From an uncultured Lachnospiraceae bacterium (lineage in GTDB: Bacteria > Bacillota > Clostridia > Lachnospirales > Lachnospiraceae), in contig CAJUQJ010000020.1 in NCBI GenBank assembly GCA_910588215.1, forward strand, positions 1-64,000: a stretch of DNA of 64,000 nucleotides. Direction: 5' to 3'. Made by a program: the position numbers and the translations under genes. The notes below the pieces were generated by a model. That model did not search any database, was not told the DNA's origin, and saw nothing but the letters and a program-made list of their open reading frames with translations. This document shows positions 50,837 to 58,777 of the stretch, in pieces (positions within the stretch are counted from its first letter, which is position 1; each line of letters begins with the position of its first letter).

Positions 50837-52948
50837 ATGAGCGCTGTGTTTAATGTGGAAGAGATTTTTGCAAGAAATGTGTTTACGCTTGGCAAGATGA
50901 AAGAGCGCCTGCCAAAGAACGTGTATCAGGAAGTCGTCAAGGTGATGAATGAGGGCGGCGAGCTGTCCAAGGCGGCGGCGAATGTGGTTGCCAAGGAGAT
51001 GAAAGACTGGGCCGTAGAAAACGGGGCGACACATTATACACATTGGTTCCAACCCCTTACGGGTATCACGGCGGAGAAACATGATGCATTTGTGGCACAT
51101 CCCGACGAGACAGGCAGAATGCTGACGGAATTCTCGGGAAAGGAGCTGATCAAGGGCGAACCGGACGCTTCCTCGTTTCCTTCCGGCGGCCTGCGGGCTA
51201 CTTTCGAGGCGAGAGGATATACGGCGTGGGATATTACTTCGCCAGCGTTTTTGAAGGAGTCCGGCTGCGGTATGACGCTGTGCATTCCCACGGCATTCTG
51301 CTCCTATACAGGGGAAGCGCTGGATAAGAAGACGCCGCTGCTGCGTTCCATGCAGGCGCTGAGTGAACAGGCACTGCGGATCGTCCGTCTGTTCGGCGAC
51401 AAAGAAGCTACGAAGGTTACCGCATCCGTGGGAGCGGAACAGGAATACTTCTTAGTAGATAAAGACTTATATATGAAGCGGACTGACCTGATGTTTGCGG
51501 GCCGTACGCTGTTTGGTGCACCGGCGCCTAAAGGCCAGGAGATGGAAGATCATTATTTTGGCGTGATCAGGGAGCGTGTCGGCGCTTATATGAAGGATCT
51601 GAACGAGGAACTGTGGAAGCTGGGCGTTACGGCCAAGACACAGCACAATGAGGTGGCTCCGGCACAGCATGAACTGGCACCGATCTATGAGACGGCAAAT
51701 ATTGCGGTGGATCATAACCAACTGGTCATGGAAGCCATGAAAAGAGTTGCAATCCGTCATGGCATGAGATGTCTGCTTCACGAGAAGCCCTATGCGGGCG
51801 TTAACGGTTCCGGTAAGCATGACAACTGGTCTATCACCACGGACAGTGGTGTCAATCTGTTGGATCCGGGAGATACCCCCAATGCGAATATACAGTTTCT
51901 GCTGGTATTGGCCTGCATCATGAAGGCTGTAGACACCCATGCAGACTTGCTGCGGCAGTCGGCATCCGATGTTGGTAACGATCACAGACTGGGAGCGAAC
52001 GAGGCGCCGCCAGCGATCATGTCCATCTTTCTGGGAGAGCAGCTGGAAGACGTTGTGAATCAGCTGATCGAGACCGGTGAGGCTACCAGCGTAAAAGAGG
52101 GCGGCAGACTGCGGACCGGTGTCAAGACGCTGCCTGATTTTAAGAAGGATGCGACAGACAGAAACAGAACCTCGCCGTTTGCGTTCACAGGTAATAAGTT
52201 TGAATTCCGTATGGTCGGTTCGGCGGATTCCATTGCCAGTCCGAATACGACGCTGAATGCCATCGTGGCTGAGGCTTTCTGTGAGGCGGCAGACAGGCTG
52301 GAGAAAGCGGATGACTTGGAACTGGCCATCCATGACTTGATCAAGGAATACATGTCAGAGCATCAGAGGATAATCTTTAACGGTAACGGGTATGCGCCGG
52401 AGTGGGTAGAGGAGGCTGAGAGAAGAGGCCTGCCCAATATTAAGTCGATGATCGAAGCGGCAAGCACATTGACGACGGATAAGGCTGTTAAATTGTTTGA
52501 AAAATTCCACATATTCACGAAGGTGGAACTGGAATCCCGCGAGGAGATCATTTACGAGACGTACGCGAAGACGATTAATATTGAGGCGCTGGCGATGATC
52601 GATATGGCCGGCAAGCAGATCATCCCTGCGGTGGTGAAGTACTCAAAGAACATTGCGGATACAGTGATCGCGGTCAAGGAGGCAGGAGCGGATGCTTCTA
52701 TGCAGCAGGATCTGCTGAAGAGAGTCAGCACCAGACTGGCAGCTATGCAGGCAGCGCTGACCAGGCTGAAGCAGGCGGAGGAAGAGGCTTCTGCCATAAC
52801 GGATGCGAAGGAGCAGGCATTTTTCTACAAGAATACTGTCAAGAGCGCCATGGAAGAACTGCGTACGCCGGCAGATGAACTGGAGATGATCGTTGACAAA
52901 GAGATCTGGCCAATCCCTACTTATGGCGAACTGATGTATGAGATCTGA
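50837..52948 (+). CDS. glnN: Type III glutamine synthetase
   Basis: A 703-residue glutamine synthetase of the GSIII class, which joins ammonia and glutamate using ATP as a large dodecamer. GSIII features: THWFQPLTGITAEKHDAF, SSFPSGGLRATFEARGYTAW, ASVGAEQEYFLVDKDLY (metal ligands), KTQHNEVAPAQHELAPIYE, the ATP-site motif GSGKHDNWSITTDSGVNLL, and RNRTSPFAFTGNKFEFRMVG. The C-terminal helical extension is typical of the class. The ATG follows AGGGAA. A terminator upstream could attenuate it and a strong terminator follows, so it is monocistronic. Confidence 0.98.
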   Translation: MSAVFNVEEIFARNVFTLGKMKERLPKNVYQEVVKVMNEGGELSKAAANVVAKEMKDWAVENGATHYTHWFQPLTGITAEKHDAFVAHPDETGRMLTEFSGKELIKGEPDASSFPSGGLRATFEARGYTAWDITSPAFLKESGCGMTLCIPTAFCSYTGEALDKKTPLLRSMQALSEQALRIVRLFGDKEATKVTASVGAEQEYFLVDKDLYMKRTDLMFAGRTLFGAPAPKGQEMEDHYFGVIRERVGAYMKDLNEELWKLGVTAKTQHNEVAPAQHELAPIYETANIAVDHNQLVMEAMKRVAIRHGMRCLLHEKPYAGVNGSGKHDNWSITTDSGVNLLDPGDTPNANIQFLLVLACIMKAVDTHADLLRQSASDVGNDHRLGANEAPPAIMSIFLGEQLEDVVNQLIETGEATSVKEGGRLRTGVKTLPDFKKDATDRNRTSPFAFTGNKFEFRMVGSADSIASPNTTLNAIVAEAFCEAADRLEKADDLELAIHDLIKEYMSEHQRIIFNGNGYAPEWVEEAERRGLPNIKSMIEAASTLTTDKAVKLFEKFHIFTKVELESREEIIYETYAKTINIEALAMIDMAGKQIIPAVVKYSKNIADTVIAVKEAGADASMQQDLLKRVSTRLAAMQAALTRLKQAEEEASAITDAKEQAFFYKNTVKSAMEELRTPADELEMIVDKEIWPIPTYGELMYEI

Positions 52949-53022
52949 TAAGATAACGCTTTCTGATACAAAGATGAGAGAGGATGCGGGATGCACTTTA
53001 TCCTTGCAGCAAAGCGGCGGGG

Positions 53023-53063
53023 GCCTTCGGCTTCAGTCGAGGGCGCTCCGCATATGCAAAAAA
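53023..53063. repeat. Partial copy of the repeat family (copy E)
   Basis: CCTTCGGCTTCAGTCGAGGG, continuing as CGCTCCGCATATGCAAAAAA, resembles interior segments of copies A (CCTTCGGCTTCA) and B (GAGGGCGCTCTGCACATG). The terminal inverted repeats are absent. Confidence 0.45.
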
Positions 53064-53089
53064 TTAAAAAAATTGATAAGTTTTAGAAT

Positions 53090-53134
53090 GAAATTCGACA
53101 AGAGGTTTTAAGCCTCTGCCGAATTTCTTTTTTT
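53090..53134 (+). terminator. Intrinsic terminator of glnN
   Basis: GAAATTCG pairs with CGAATTTC outside an inner AGAGG/CCTCT stem, and seven T residues follow. It marks the last clearly chromosomal feature before the mobile element. Confidence 0.92.
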
Positions 53135-53157
53135 ATTGAAATAGCAGAGAAAAAGAG

Positions 53158-53196
53158 AGCGTGCAGAGTGTAGAAACTCTGACACGCTTATTTTTT
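53158..53196 (+). terminator. Terminator at the entry of the mobile element
   Basis: AGCGTG-CAGAGT pairs with ACTCTG-CACGCT, followed by TATTTTTT. It lies 24 bases after the glnN terminator, so the boundary of the element probably falls between 53134 and 53158. Confidence 0.8.
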
Positions 53197-53223
53197 ACCA
53201 TTAAGCAGAAAGGAGCGGGGACG

Positions 53224-53415
53224 GTGGCAAGGAAGTATAAAAGATTACGCTATGAGGACAGACGGACAATAGAAAAGATGCTTAAGGCTGGCGACAGCGT
53301 AGTAATGATTGCAGGAGCGCTGGGAGTGCATAGAGATACGATTTACAAGGAACTTAACCGCAGCGGCACAGACCAGCACACATATACAGCAGACGTAGCG
53401 CAGGCGACACTTTAA
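53224..53415 (+). CDS. Small helix-turn-helix protein (IS30/HTH_38-like)
   Basis: A 63-residue DNA-binding protein. The sequence RLRYEDRRTIEKMLKAGD then IAGALGVHRDTIYKELNRSG is a clear helix-turn-helix of the type at the N-terminus of IS30 transposases, but no transposase domain follows. GTG 53224 follows AAAGGAG by seven bases. First gene of the element's rightward cluster and a good candidate for its regulator or a replication accessory. Confidence 0.8.
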   Translation: MARKYKRLRYEDRRTIEKMLKAGDSVVMIAGALGVHRDTIYKELNRSGTDQHTYTADVAQATL

Positions 53416-53448
53416 ACCCAGAGGGGCAACGAAAGAGAGGTAAACAGT

Positions 53449-54069
53449 ATGGCAGCAGTAATGATGCAGGCACACGGCACAGAAACAATGATAGTAAAGG
53501 ACGGCAATAAGTATAGCGCAGATTTCAGATATAAAAATGTTGATTATGAGCAGGACGAGTATAACGGCAGATGCTATTTTCTTGATACGTCAAGAAGTTT
53601 TACCAGCCAAGTAGCCAGAGAGGGCGGCTTAGTGCGCAGGCGAATAAGCAGGGCTGCATATGAAGAGGCAAAGGCAGCAGCTATTAAGGTAGTTGAGCAG
53701 GCAGCGGCACTGGAAGAGGCGGCAAAAGGGACGCAGGAAGAGTGGGAAAAAGCGCTTGATTTGTTCGGGGAGTATCTGACGGGAGAGCAGGAAGAGCCGA
53801 AACGCCAGAAAGTGAGAGAGCCATACACAAGGGAAGAGTTAGAGGCTGTATATGACAGAAAGATAGAGGCAGAGGTTAGGCACTGGGGAGAGCATAGTTT
53901 CTGGGCGAACATGGCAAGGGAAGTGAAAGCAAAAAGGCTGGAAGAGTTTGACGCTGGCAAGGTAGTGGGCGTATACAGCAGCGAGTACCACGCAGACGGC
54001 ATGGACTGGGCAGACAATTACTATAGCGACGGTACGACAGATAAGAGCTGTTACGGCTATTCAGATTGA
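53449..54069 (+). CDS. Hypothetical element protein, acidic, helical
   Basis: A 206-residue protein I do not recognise. The N-terminal part is beta-rich (IVKDGNKYSADFRYKNVDYE), the middle is a long Ala/Glu-rich helix (RAAYEEAKAAAIKVVEQAAA), and the end is Tyr/Asp-rich (GMDWADNYYSDGTTDKS). No signal peptide or membrane segment. GAGAGG precedes the ATG within a CGAAAGAGAGGTAAACA leader also seen before the next gene, so the two are likely expressed together. Confidence 0.7.
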   Translation: MAAVMMQAHGTETMIVKDGNKYSADFRYKNVDYEQDEYNGRCYFLDTSRSFTSQVAREGGLVRRRISRAAYEEAKAAAIKVVEQAAALEEAAKGTQEEWEKALDLFGEYLTGEQEEPKRQKVREPYTREELEAVYDRKIEAEVRHWGEHSFWANMAREVKAKRLEEFDAGKVVGVYSSEYHADGMDWADNYYSDGTTDKSCYGYSD

Positions 54070-54090
54070 AACGAAAGAGAGGTAAACACA

Positions 54091-54912
54091 ATGGCACGCA
54101 CAAAGATAGTACCGACAGAGGGATTATTAAGCGATTTGGAGTATACCAGCGTAATAGTAAGCTACTCAAACGGGATAGACAGCACGGGGGCGCTGTACTG
54201 GGCGGTTAAGAACTTCCCTAAAGAAAAGATATATCTGCTTTATTGTGATACTGGCTGCGAGTACCCAGAAAACGTAGCGCTGTTTTACAAGGTGGCGGCG
54301 TTCATGGGAGTTAAGCCCGTTCTGTTATCGGATACCAGAGGATTTTTAGGGCTGCTGCTGAATGAGCGGCTTAAGTTTCCAGATATGAAAAATAGATGGT
54401 GTACGGCTTATCTGAAAACGGCGGTAACTGACAAATGGATACGGCAGCATAGGCAGCAGTTAGGCGCAAAGTGCTTATTTGTATCTGGGGAGCGCAGGGA
54501 CGAAAGCACGGGGCGGGCAAAGCTGCCAGAGCTGGAATATCACAGCACGACGCTTAAGACAAAGCGGGTAGCAGATTTTACGTGCCATTGGTACAGACCT
54601 TGCCTAGATTATGAAAAAGGCAAAATGTTTGAGCAGGGCAGGGAGCTTAAGCTAGAGCCGCACCCGTGCTATGAATACGTCGGTAGGTGTAGCTGTATGT
54701 TTTGTATGTTTATGCCAGAGCGCCACGCCGCAGAGAATATGAAGAGATACCCAGAAATGGCGGCAGAGTATGTACGGGCAGAAATGAAGATACAGCACAC
54801 ATGGAAAAAGGCAAAGAGCCTGCAAAGCGTTTTCAATGAATGTATGGATATAGACGACATAGACGAGGACATAAGGCAGGAAAATAGGCAGTTAAGCATA
54901 TTTGACGAATAG
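54091..54912 (+). CDS. PAPS reductase-like PP-loop protein
   Basis: A 273-residue protein of the phosphoadenosine-phosphosulfate reductase superfamily, which uses a PP-loop to bind adenine nucleotides. The loop is SYSNGIDSTG, followed by CDTGCEYPEN and a SGERRDESTGRAK segment. A C-terminal CYEYVGRCSCMFCMFMP stretch gives a cysteine set that may bind an Fe-S cluster or zinc. Phage and plasmid copies, and DndC of phosphorothioate DNA modification, belong to the same superfamily. No dndD or dndE is in view, so sulfur-based nucleic-acid modification is only a possibility. It shares the leader sequence with the preceding gene. Confidence 0.8.
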   Translation: MARTKIVPTEGLLSDLEYTSVIVSYSNGIDSTGALYWAVKNFPKEKIYLLYCDTGCEYPENVALFYKVAAFMGVKPVLLSDTRGFLGLLLNERLKFPDMKNRWCTAYLKTAVTDKWIRQHRQQLGAKCLFVSGERRDESTGRAKLPELEYHSTTLKTKRVADFTCHWYRPCLDYEKGKMFEQGRELKLEPHPCYEYVGRCSCMFCMFMPERHAAENMKRYPEMAAEYVRAEMKIQHTWKKAKSLQSVFNECMDIDDIDEDIRQENRQLSIFDE

Positions 54913-54931
54913 GCGGCAGCGCCGCCAGCAC

Positions 54932-55027
54932 CCGCCCTTAATTTAATGGCAGAATACCGAGCTTGTTAAAACTGACTATAGCAGTACAAGCCTATAGCGG
55001 GGCGCTGGTTCAATTCCAGCAGGGCGG
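54932..55027 (+). ncRNA. tRNA-like RNA with non-canonical middle
   Basis: The ends CCGCCCT and AGGGCGG form a perfect 7-bp acceptor stem. After TA comes a weak D-arm (ATTT-AATGGCA-GAAT) with the GG of a D-loop, and the 3' side has a textbook T-arm, GCTGG-TTCAATT-CCAGC. The 47 bases between the D- and T-arms do not form a normal anticodon arm plus variable loop: GCTTGT/ACAAGC encloses ACTG/CAGT with an ACTATAG loop. No CCA is encoded. It is therefore a tRNA mimic, a decayed tRNA or a tRNA carrying an insertion, 96 bases long. Confidence 0.55.
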
Positions 55028-55031
55028 TTTT

Positions 55032-55092
55032 GGTAGCAGGCATGGCGAGCCTGCACCAGAGGGCAGCAGGCTAATAGCTGCATCTGGATACC
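55032..55092 (+). ncRNA. Predicted three-way-junction RNA
   Basis: GGTA and TACC close a junction with two hairpins separated by single A residues: GCAGGC-ATGGCGA-GCCTGC, and CCAGA...TCTGG enclosing GCAGC/GCTGC. It follows the tRNA-like fold by four bases. Nothing is known of its expression. Confidence 0.45.
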
Positions 55093-55291
55093 GTGAAAAA
55101 ATAGCAGCGGTCATACCAGCTAGAGAGTATGTGGACGGTCAACAAGTTTTCTGCGGCTTTTTAATGTGAAAAGCAGCCCACACGGTAAATAAATACGCCA
55201 GAGCAGGAGTATAGCGGCATGGAAAGACAGAGAGCGCCGCCGCAAGGAAAGGTTTAAGGGATTTGGCAAGGCAAGGAAAATATATCACGGT

Positions 55292-55324
55292 GGGCGGTAG
55301 TGGTTGTAATGTTGACTACCGCCC
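55292..55324 (+). promoter_or_regulatory. Perfect 10-bp hairpin in the methyltransferase leader
   Basis: GGGCGGTAGT and ACTACCGCCC pair exactly around 13 bases, ending 24 bases before the methyltransferase start. It could be an operator bound by the methyltransferase or an RNA control element. Confidence 0.5.
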
Positions 55325-55348
55325 AAACAGAAGAGAGGTAGGCAGGAA

Positions 55349-56344
55349 ATGGTACAGATATTGGAGCTTTTCGGAGGAATAGGTAGCCCACGCTGCGCAC
55401 TGCGAAATATAGGTATACCCGTAAAAGCCATTGATTATGTGGAGATAGACGAAAAGGCGGTACGCTCTTACAATGCTATGTTTTCTGATGAATTGGAGTA
55501 TAAGACACAGAGCGTAGTAGGCTGGAACTTAAAGCCAGACATTTTGATACATGGTAGCCCGTGCCAAGATTTCAGCATAGCAGGGCATCAAGGGAAAGCG
55601 ACGGCAGAGGCAGGACGCATAAACCGTGGAAAAGGAGCGGACAAGGGGAGCGGGACACGTTCAAGCCTTATGTGGGAAACCATTCACATCATAGAGCAAA
55701 TGGGGGAATGGAAACCAAAGTACGTTATCTGGGAAAACGTGAAAAATGTATTGAGCCGTTATATGCGGGTAAATTTCAATCGGTATTTATCGGAAATGGA
55801 GCGGCTAGGATATAGCAATAATTTTGAGATACTGGACGCTAGGGAGTTTGGGCTGCCGCAGGCAAGGGAAAGAGTTTTTACAGTATCGGTACTGGGGAAT
55901 GAAAAATTTTCTTTTGATGATTTAATTAAAACGCCTATGAGGAATATAAGCGATTTTCTGTTATCAGATGCGCCGCCAGTATATGACGTGACGCAGCCAA
56001 GTGTTTTAGAGGCAATAGGCAAAAAGGGAATACGGCGGGCAACGGTAATAGAGGATTACGCTTTTACAATTACTGCAAGGCAGGACAGAACGCCAGCACA
56101 AGTAATAGATATGGGTAACGGGCGCTATAGGTATCTGACAGAGTTAGAGTGCTGGCGATTGCAGGGCTATACAGATGCAGATTTTAAAGCAGCGGTAGCA
56201 GTGCATAAGAGGGTAGGGCGCTATACAATGCCTCTTTATAAACAGGCTGGCAATAGCATACCCGTACCGATATTTGAAAGTCTGTTTAGAAAAATGATAC
56301 TGCATGAAACGACAGAAAGTGAGGCGGGCAATGGCAATATATAG
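55349..56344 (+). CDS. C5-cytosine DNA methyltransferase
   Basis: A 331-residue enzyme that methylates carbon 5 of cytosine in a DNA recognition sequence. Motif I is LELFGGIGSPRCAL, motif IV HGSPCQDFSIAG with catalytic Cys72, motif VI WENVKNV, motif VIII QARERVF and motif X KQAGNSIPVPIFESL. The recognition region lies around residues 185-270 and is short, as in phage solitary enzymes. No restriction endonuclease is adjacent, so it probably protects the element from host restriction. GAGAGG precedes the ATG. The 3' end overlaps the next gene by 14 bases. Confidence 0.95.
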   Translation: MVQILELFGGIGSPRCALRNIGIPVKAIDYVEIDEKAVRSYNAMFSDELEYKTQSVVGWNLKPDILIHGSPCQDFSIAGHQGKATAEAGRINRGKGADKGSGTRSSLMWETIHIIEQMGEWKPKYVIWENVKNVLSRYMRVNFNRYLSEMERLGYSNNFEILDAREFGLPQARERVFTVSVLGNEKFSFDDLIKTPMRNISDFLLSDAPPVYDVTQPSVLEAIGKKGIRRATVIEDYAFTITARQDRTPAQVIDMGNGRYRYLTELECWRLQGYTDADFKAAVAVHKRVGRYTMPLYKQAGNSIPVPIFESLFRKMILHETTESEAGNGNI

Positions 56345-56717
56345 GGAAGTACGAACAGAGGTATACTGCGATATATGCGGCGAGCAGATAGTAGCCTTTA
56401 AAAATGCAGGCAGGACGGGTGGAGTAAGTAGGGGCTGGGCGGCGTACTTTGCACGTCAAGAGGGTTGCACGACGGGTAAAAAGGTTATCTGTAAAAGTTG
56501 CCGCATAAGCAGGCGTATAGAAAAATGCAGCCTGCAAAAGAAGTGCGGGGTAGCAGGCGTGGACGGTAGCGGCGCTTGTCTGGGATTTGGCAAAGAATTT
56601 GACGACGAGCCTATAGAGCAGTGCAAGCGCTGTATTGCGTGTACTTCTTTTGACTGGGAAGAGGAAAAACAGCGGTTAAGCATAGAGGGCAAACATAGAA
56701 AGCGAGGCAGACAATGA
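56331..56717 (+). CDS. Cysteine-rich hypothetical element protein
   Basis: A 128-residue protein with zinc-ribbon-like pairs (YCDICGEQ, CKSCRISRR, EKCSLQKKCG, CKRCIACTSF) and a basic C-terminus. I do not recognise it. Metal binding is likely from the cysteine spacing. ATG 56331 after GAGGCGGG is preferred to 56304. It overlaps the methyltransferase upstream and the next gene (ATGA) downstream. Confidence 0.7.
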   Translation: MAIYREVRTEVYCDICGEQIVAFKNAGRTGGVSRGWAAYFARQEGCTTGKKVICKSCRISRRIEKCSLQKKCGVAGVDGSGACLGFGKEFDDEPIEQCKRCIACTSFDWEEEKQRLSIEGKHRKRGRQ

Positions 56718-57094
56718 GGCGACGCAGACGGGAAAACCAGATACTTAAAGGGCTGATACGGGCGGCAGTAGCCGTGGCAATCTGCATAGCAGGGCTGATA
56801 CTCTTTTTTGTGTTCGTTTGGTGGCAGGCGCAGCAGGCAGAACCGACGACGGACGAAGAGATAGCAGCATTGATGCAGCGGCAGCAGGCAGAGCCGCTGG
56901 TTATTGAAACGCCAGAGCCAGCCACAGAGGGCAGCATAACCATATACACGCCAGACGGCGCAGTATACGGCTATTTTGGAAATATAGACATTATAAGCGA
57001 CGGCAGGGACGGTAGCCAGATAAATATAGTGCTTACGGGCTGGCTAGTAGGAGAAACACACGAAGAGGCAGAAAGCGAGGCAGGAAATGAGTGA
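56714..57094 (+). CDS. Single-pass membrane protein of the element
   Basis: A 126-residue protein: a basic start (MRRRRRENQ), one membrane helix (AAVAVAICIAGLILFFVFVW) and a mainly acidic extracellular-type tail with GSITIYTPDGAVYGYFGNID. The positive-inside rule puts the tail outside. Function unknown. It overlaps both neighbours by a few bases. Confidence 0.7.
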   Translation: MRRRRRENQILKGLIRAAVAVAICIAGLILFFVFVWWQAQQAEPTTDEEIAALMQRQQAEPLVIETPEPATEGSITIYTPDGAVYGYFGNIDIISDGRDGSQINIVLTGWLVGETHEEAESEAGNE

Positions 57095-57440
57095 GGTATA
57101 TTTACGAAGTCAAAACAAAAAAGGGCTATTCTGCCTTAACAATACAATGGGGATAGTGTGCAGCAGGAAAGAGGAAAGATTTATAAAATTTGGCGATAAT
57201 AACGAGCCAGAAAAAAACAAGAAAGAAAAGTATTGTCTTTTTCTGCAAGGAAACGGCACACAAAATGAGCTGGGAGAGTATGAGAGTATAGAACGTTGCA
57301 TAGAGGTACTGGACGAAATAGAGCAGAAATGCGGGCAGTATTTGTATGCGGCGGGAAGTCTGGGACTTATAAGAGGTAGTGAGGCTATACCGCCTATGGC
57401 AGCGTCAATACCGAGATTATACCAGATGCCAGAGAAATAG
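57087..57440 (+). CDS. Hypothetical element protein
   Basis: A 117-residue soluble protein with no family I recognise. A beta-rich N-terminus (YLRSQNKKGLFCLNNTMGIV) precedes a helix with ESIERCIEVLDEIEQKC. It overlaps the preceding gene by eight bases. Confidence 0.6.
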   Translation: MSEVYLRSQNKKGLFCLNNTMGIVCSRKEERFIKFGDNNEPEKNKKEKYCLFLQGNGTQNELGEYESIERCIEVLDEIEQKCGQYLYAAGSLGLIRGSEAIPPMAASIPRLYQMPEK

Positions 57441-57452
57441 CGAGGGCGGCGC

Positions 57453-57728
57453 ATGGAAGAGAACGACGAGCAACGCAGGGAGCTTATACACAAATTCTAC
57501 CAGATTTACAGACCGATACAGAAGAGCTGCGGCTTAAGGGAACATAGCCATTTTGATATATACGGCAATAACCTTATTGAAATCTGGGAGTATAAGGGCG
57601 AAAGAAAAGGGCGTTGTATCTGCAAAGTGAAAGAGGATACAGAAATAGCCTGCTACCAGCGGGCAATAGAAATGCTGGAAAATTACAGCGGAAAGGAAAC
57701 AGTAAGGCATGAAAAAAGAGCAGGATAA
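57453..57728 (+). CDS. Hypothetical element protein
   Basis: A 91-residue protein, unrecognised. It begins with a charged helix (MEENDEQRRELIHKFYQIYR) and ends with YQRAIEMLENYSGK. GAGGGCGG precedes the ATG; the 3' end overlaps the SSB-like gene by 20 bases. Confidence 0.6.
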   Translation: MEENDEQRRELIHKFYQIYRPIQKSCGLREHSHFDIYGNNLIEIWEYKGERKGRCICKVKEDTEIACYQRAIEMLENYSGKETVRHEKRAG

Positions 57729-58443
57729 TAAGCCAGATTTTTTACGGGACATTAACACGGCGATTATGGAAGATTTGACGGCGGGCGGCATCAAGGACAA
57801 TGCAGCGGGACTGGCAGGGGAGCTGAAAGAGGTTGAAGAGGTTACGGAGCTTTGCGGGCTGCGTTTTAACGGCTATCTGGCAAAGATTGAAACGCCACGC
57901 CCACGGGGGACGCTGGACGAGGTTATAGTAGCCTTTACGGACGGAAAAGTAGACGTAGGGCAGCAGAGGGACGGGCGACCGCTTAAAGAGTTTATGACAG
58001 CAGGCAGCAAAGTTATTGTATCTGGCATAGCGCAGACGCTTAAGGACTTTGAAAGCGGTAAGGTGCTGGTATTCATTCTGGCGGACTTTGTGGGGCTGGT
58101 TAAAAATCCTATGATGCAGGACGACGTAGCGCTACGGGGCGTTATTGCGCATGAGCCAGTATATAGGACGACACCGAGGGGCAAGCGTATTACTGATATT
58201 TCAGTGATTGTAAAAAATGAGCTGACGGGTAACAAGTGTTTTATTCCCTGCATCTGCTGGCAAGAGCAGGCAGACGAGGTAGCAGGCTGGCAGCAAGGCG
58301 ACACGGTAGAACTGCTGGGGAGATACCAGAGCCGCCAGTATGAAAAGGTTATTGATACCGACAGCGGCAGCAGGGAGCGCCGCACGGCTTATGAGATATC
58401 GGTACAGCTGATTAACAGAAAGGAGCGGGCGGCTAATGTGTGA
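57709..58443 (+). CDS. SSB-like protein, apparently with two OB folds
   Basis: A 244-residue protein whose C-terminal half resembles single-stranded-DNA-binding proteins: RGVIAHEPVYRTTPRGKRIT, then FIPCICWQEQADEVAGWQQG, then VELLGRYQSRQYE. The N-terminal half (LRFNGYLAKIETPRPRGTLD ... SGIAQTLKDFESGKV) has a second OB-like pattern. The usual acidic DDDIPF-like tail is absent. It would coat single strands produced by the rolling-circle Rep encoded 1.3 kb downstream. Overlaps neighbours on both sides. Confidence 0.7.
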   Translation: MKKEQDNKPDFLRDINTAIMEDLTAGGIKDNAAGLAGELKEVEEVTELCGLRFNGYLAKIETPRPRGTLDEVIVAFTDGKVDVGQQRDGRPLKEFMTAGSKVIVSGIAQTLKDFESGKVLVFILADFVGLVKNPMMQDDVALRGVIAHEPVYRTTPRGKRITDISVIVKNELTGNKCFIPCICWQEQADEVAGWQQGDTVELLGRYQSRQYEKVIDTDSGSRERRTAYEISVQLINRKERAANV

Positions 58444-58777
58444 ATTTTGCGGTAATGCTGCCTGCACGCTGACAAAGCAGCAAGTAATAGAACGGGGCGC
58501 TATTCTGGAAAGCAACGCCTACGGCATTATGAGGCTGGCGACAGAAGAAAGCCCGCAGACATACAGCTTTAAGGGCGTACCAGCATTTTACAGCTTAAGT
58601 GCGCTGATACCAGACGAGGACGAGGAAAGCCCGCACGCATACTTACGCTTTATATTTGACGAGGACGAGGGAGCGGGCGAGTGCTGGGAAGAGCGGGAAG
58701 TAGAAAACCCGCTTGCATGGCAGACAGAGCGGGAATTTATAGAACGCTTTGAAAGGGCGGTACATGATAGCCAGTGA
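58436..58777 (+). CDS. Hypothetical element protein, acidic
   Basis: A 113-residue protein, unrecognised, with a short cysteine start (MCEFCGNAAC) that may bind metal and a strongly acidic middle (IPDEDEESPHAYLRFIFDED). AAGGAGCGGGCGG precedes the ATG. It overlaps both neighbouring genes. Confidence 0.6.
   Translation: MCEFCGNAACTLTKQQVIERGAILESNAYGIMRLATEESPQTYSFKGVPAFYSLSALIPDEDEESPHAYLRFIFDEDEGAGECWEEREVENPLAWQTEREFIERFERAVHDSQ

Larger units (their letters stand above)
54912..55348 (+). other. 435-bp structured non-coding region
   Basis: No gene is supported; a 68-codon frame at 54963 overlaps conserved-looking structure and lacks a ribosome site. Hairpins follow each other closely: GGCGGC/GCCGCC (54912-54926), a tRNA-like fold (54932-55027), a three-way junction (55032-55092), CATAC/GTATG (55112-55131), GCTTTT/AAAAGC (55156-55174) and GGGCGGTAGT/ACTACCGCCC (55292-55324). 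Confidence 0.6.

Noticed and set aside
53134..53224. Attachment site of the mobile element
   Set aside because: No tRNA end or recognisable direct repeat is visible, and the other end of the element is outside the window.
54932..55027. Call as a functional tRNA gene
   Set aside because: The 47 bases between the D- and T-arms do not give a 5-bp anticodon stem with a 7-base loop and U33; kept as tRNA-like only.
54963..55169. 68-codon frame inside the structured region of the mobile element
   Set aside because: No ribosome site, no recognisable domain, and it overlaps the tRNA-like fold and the three-way junction.
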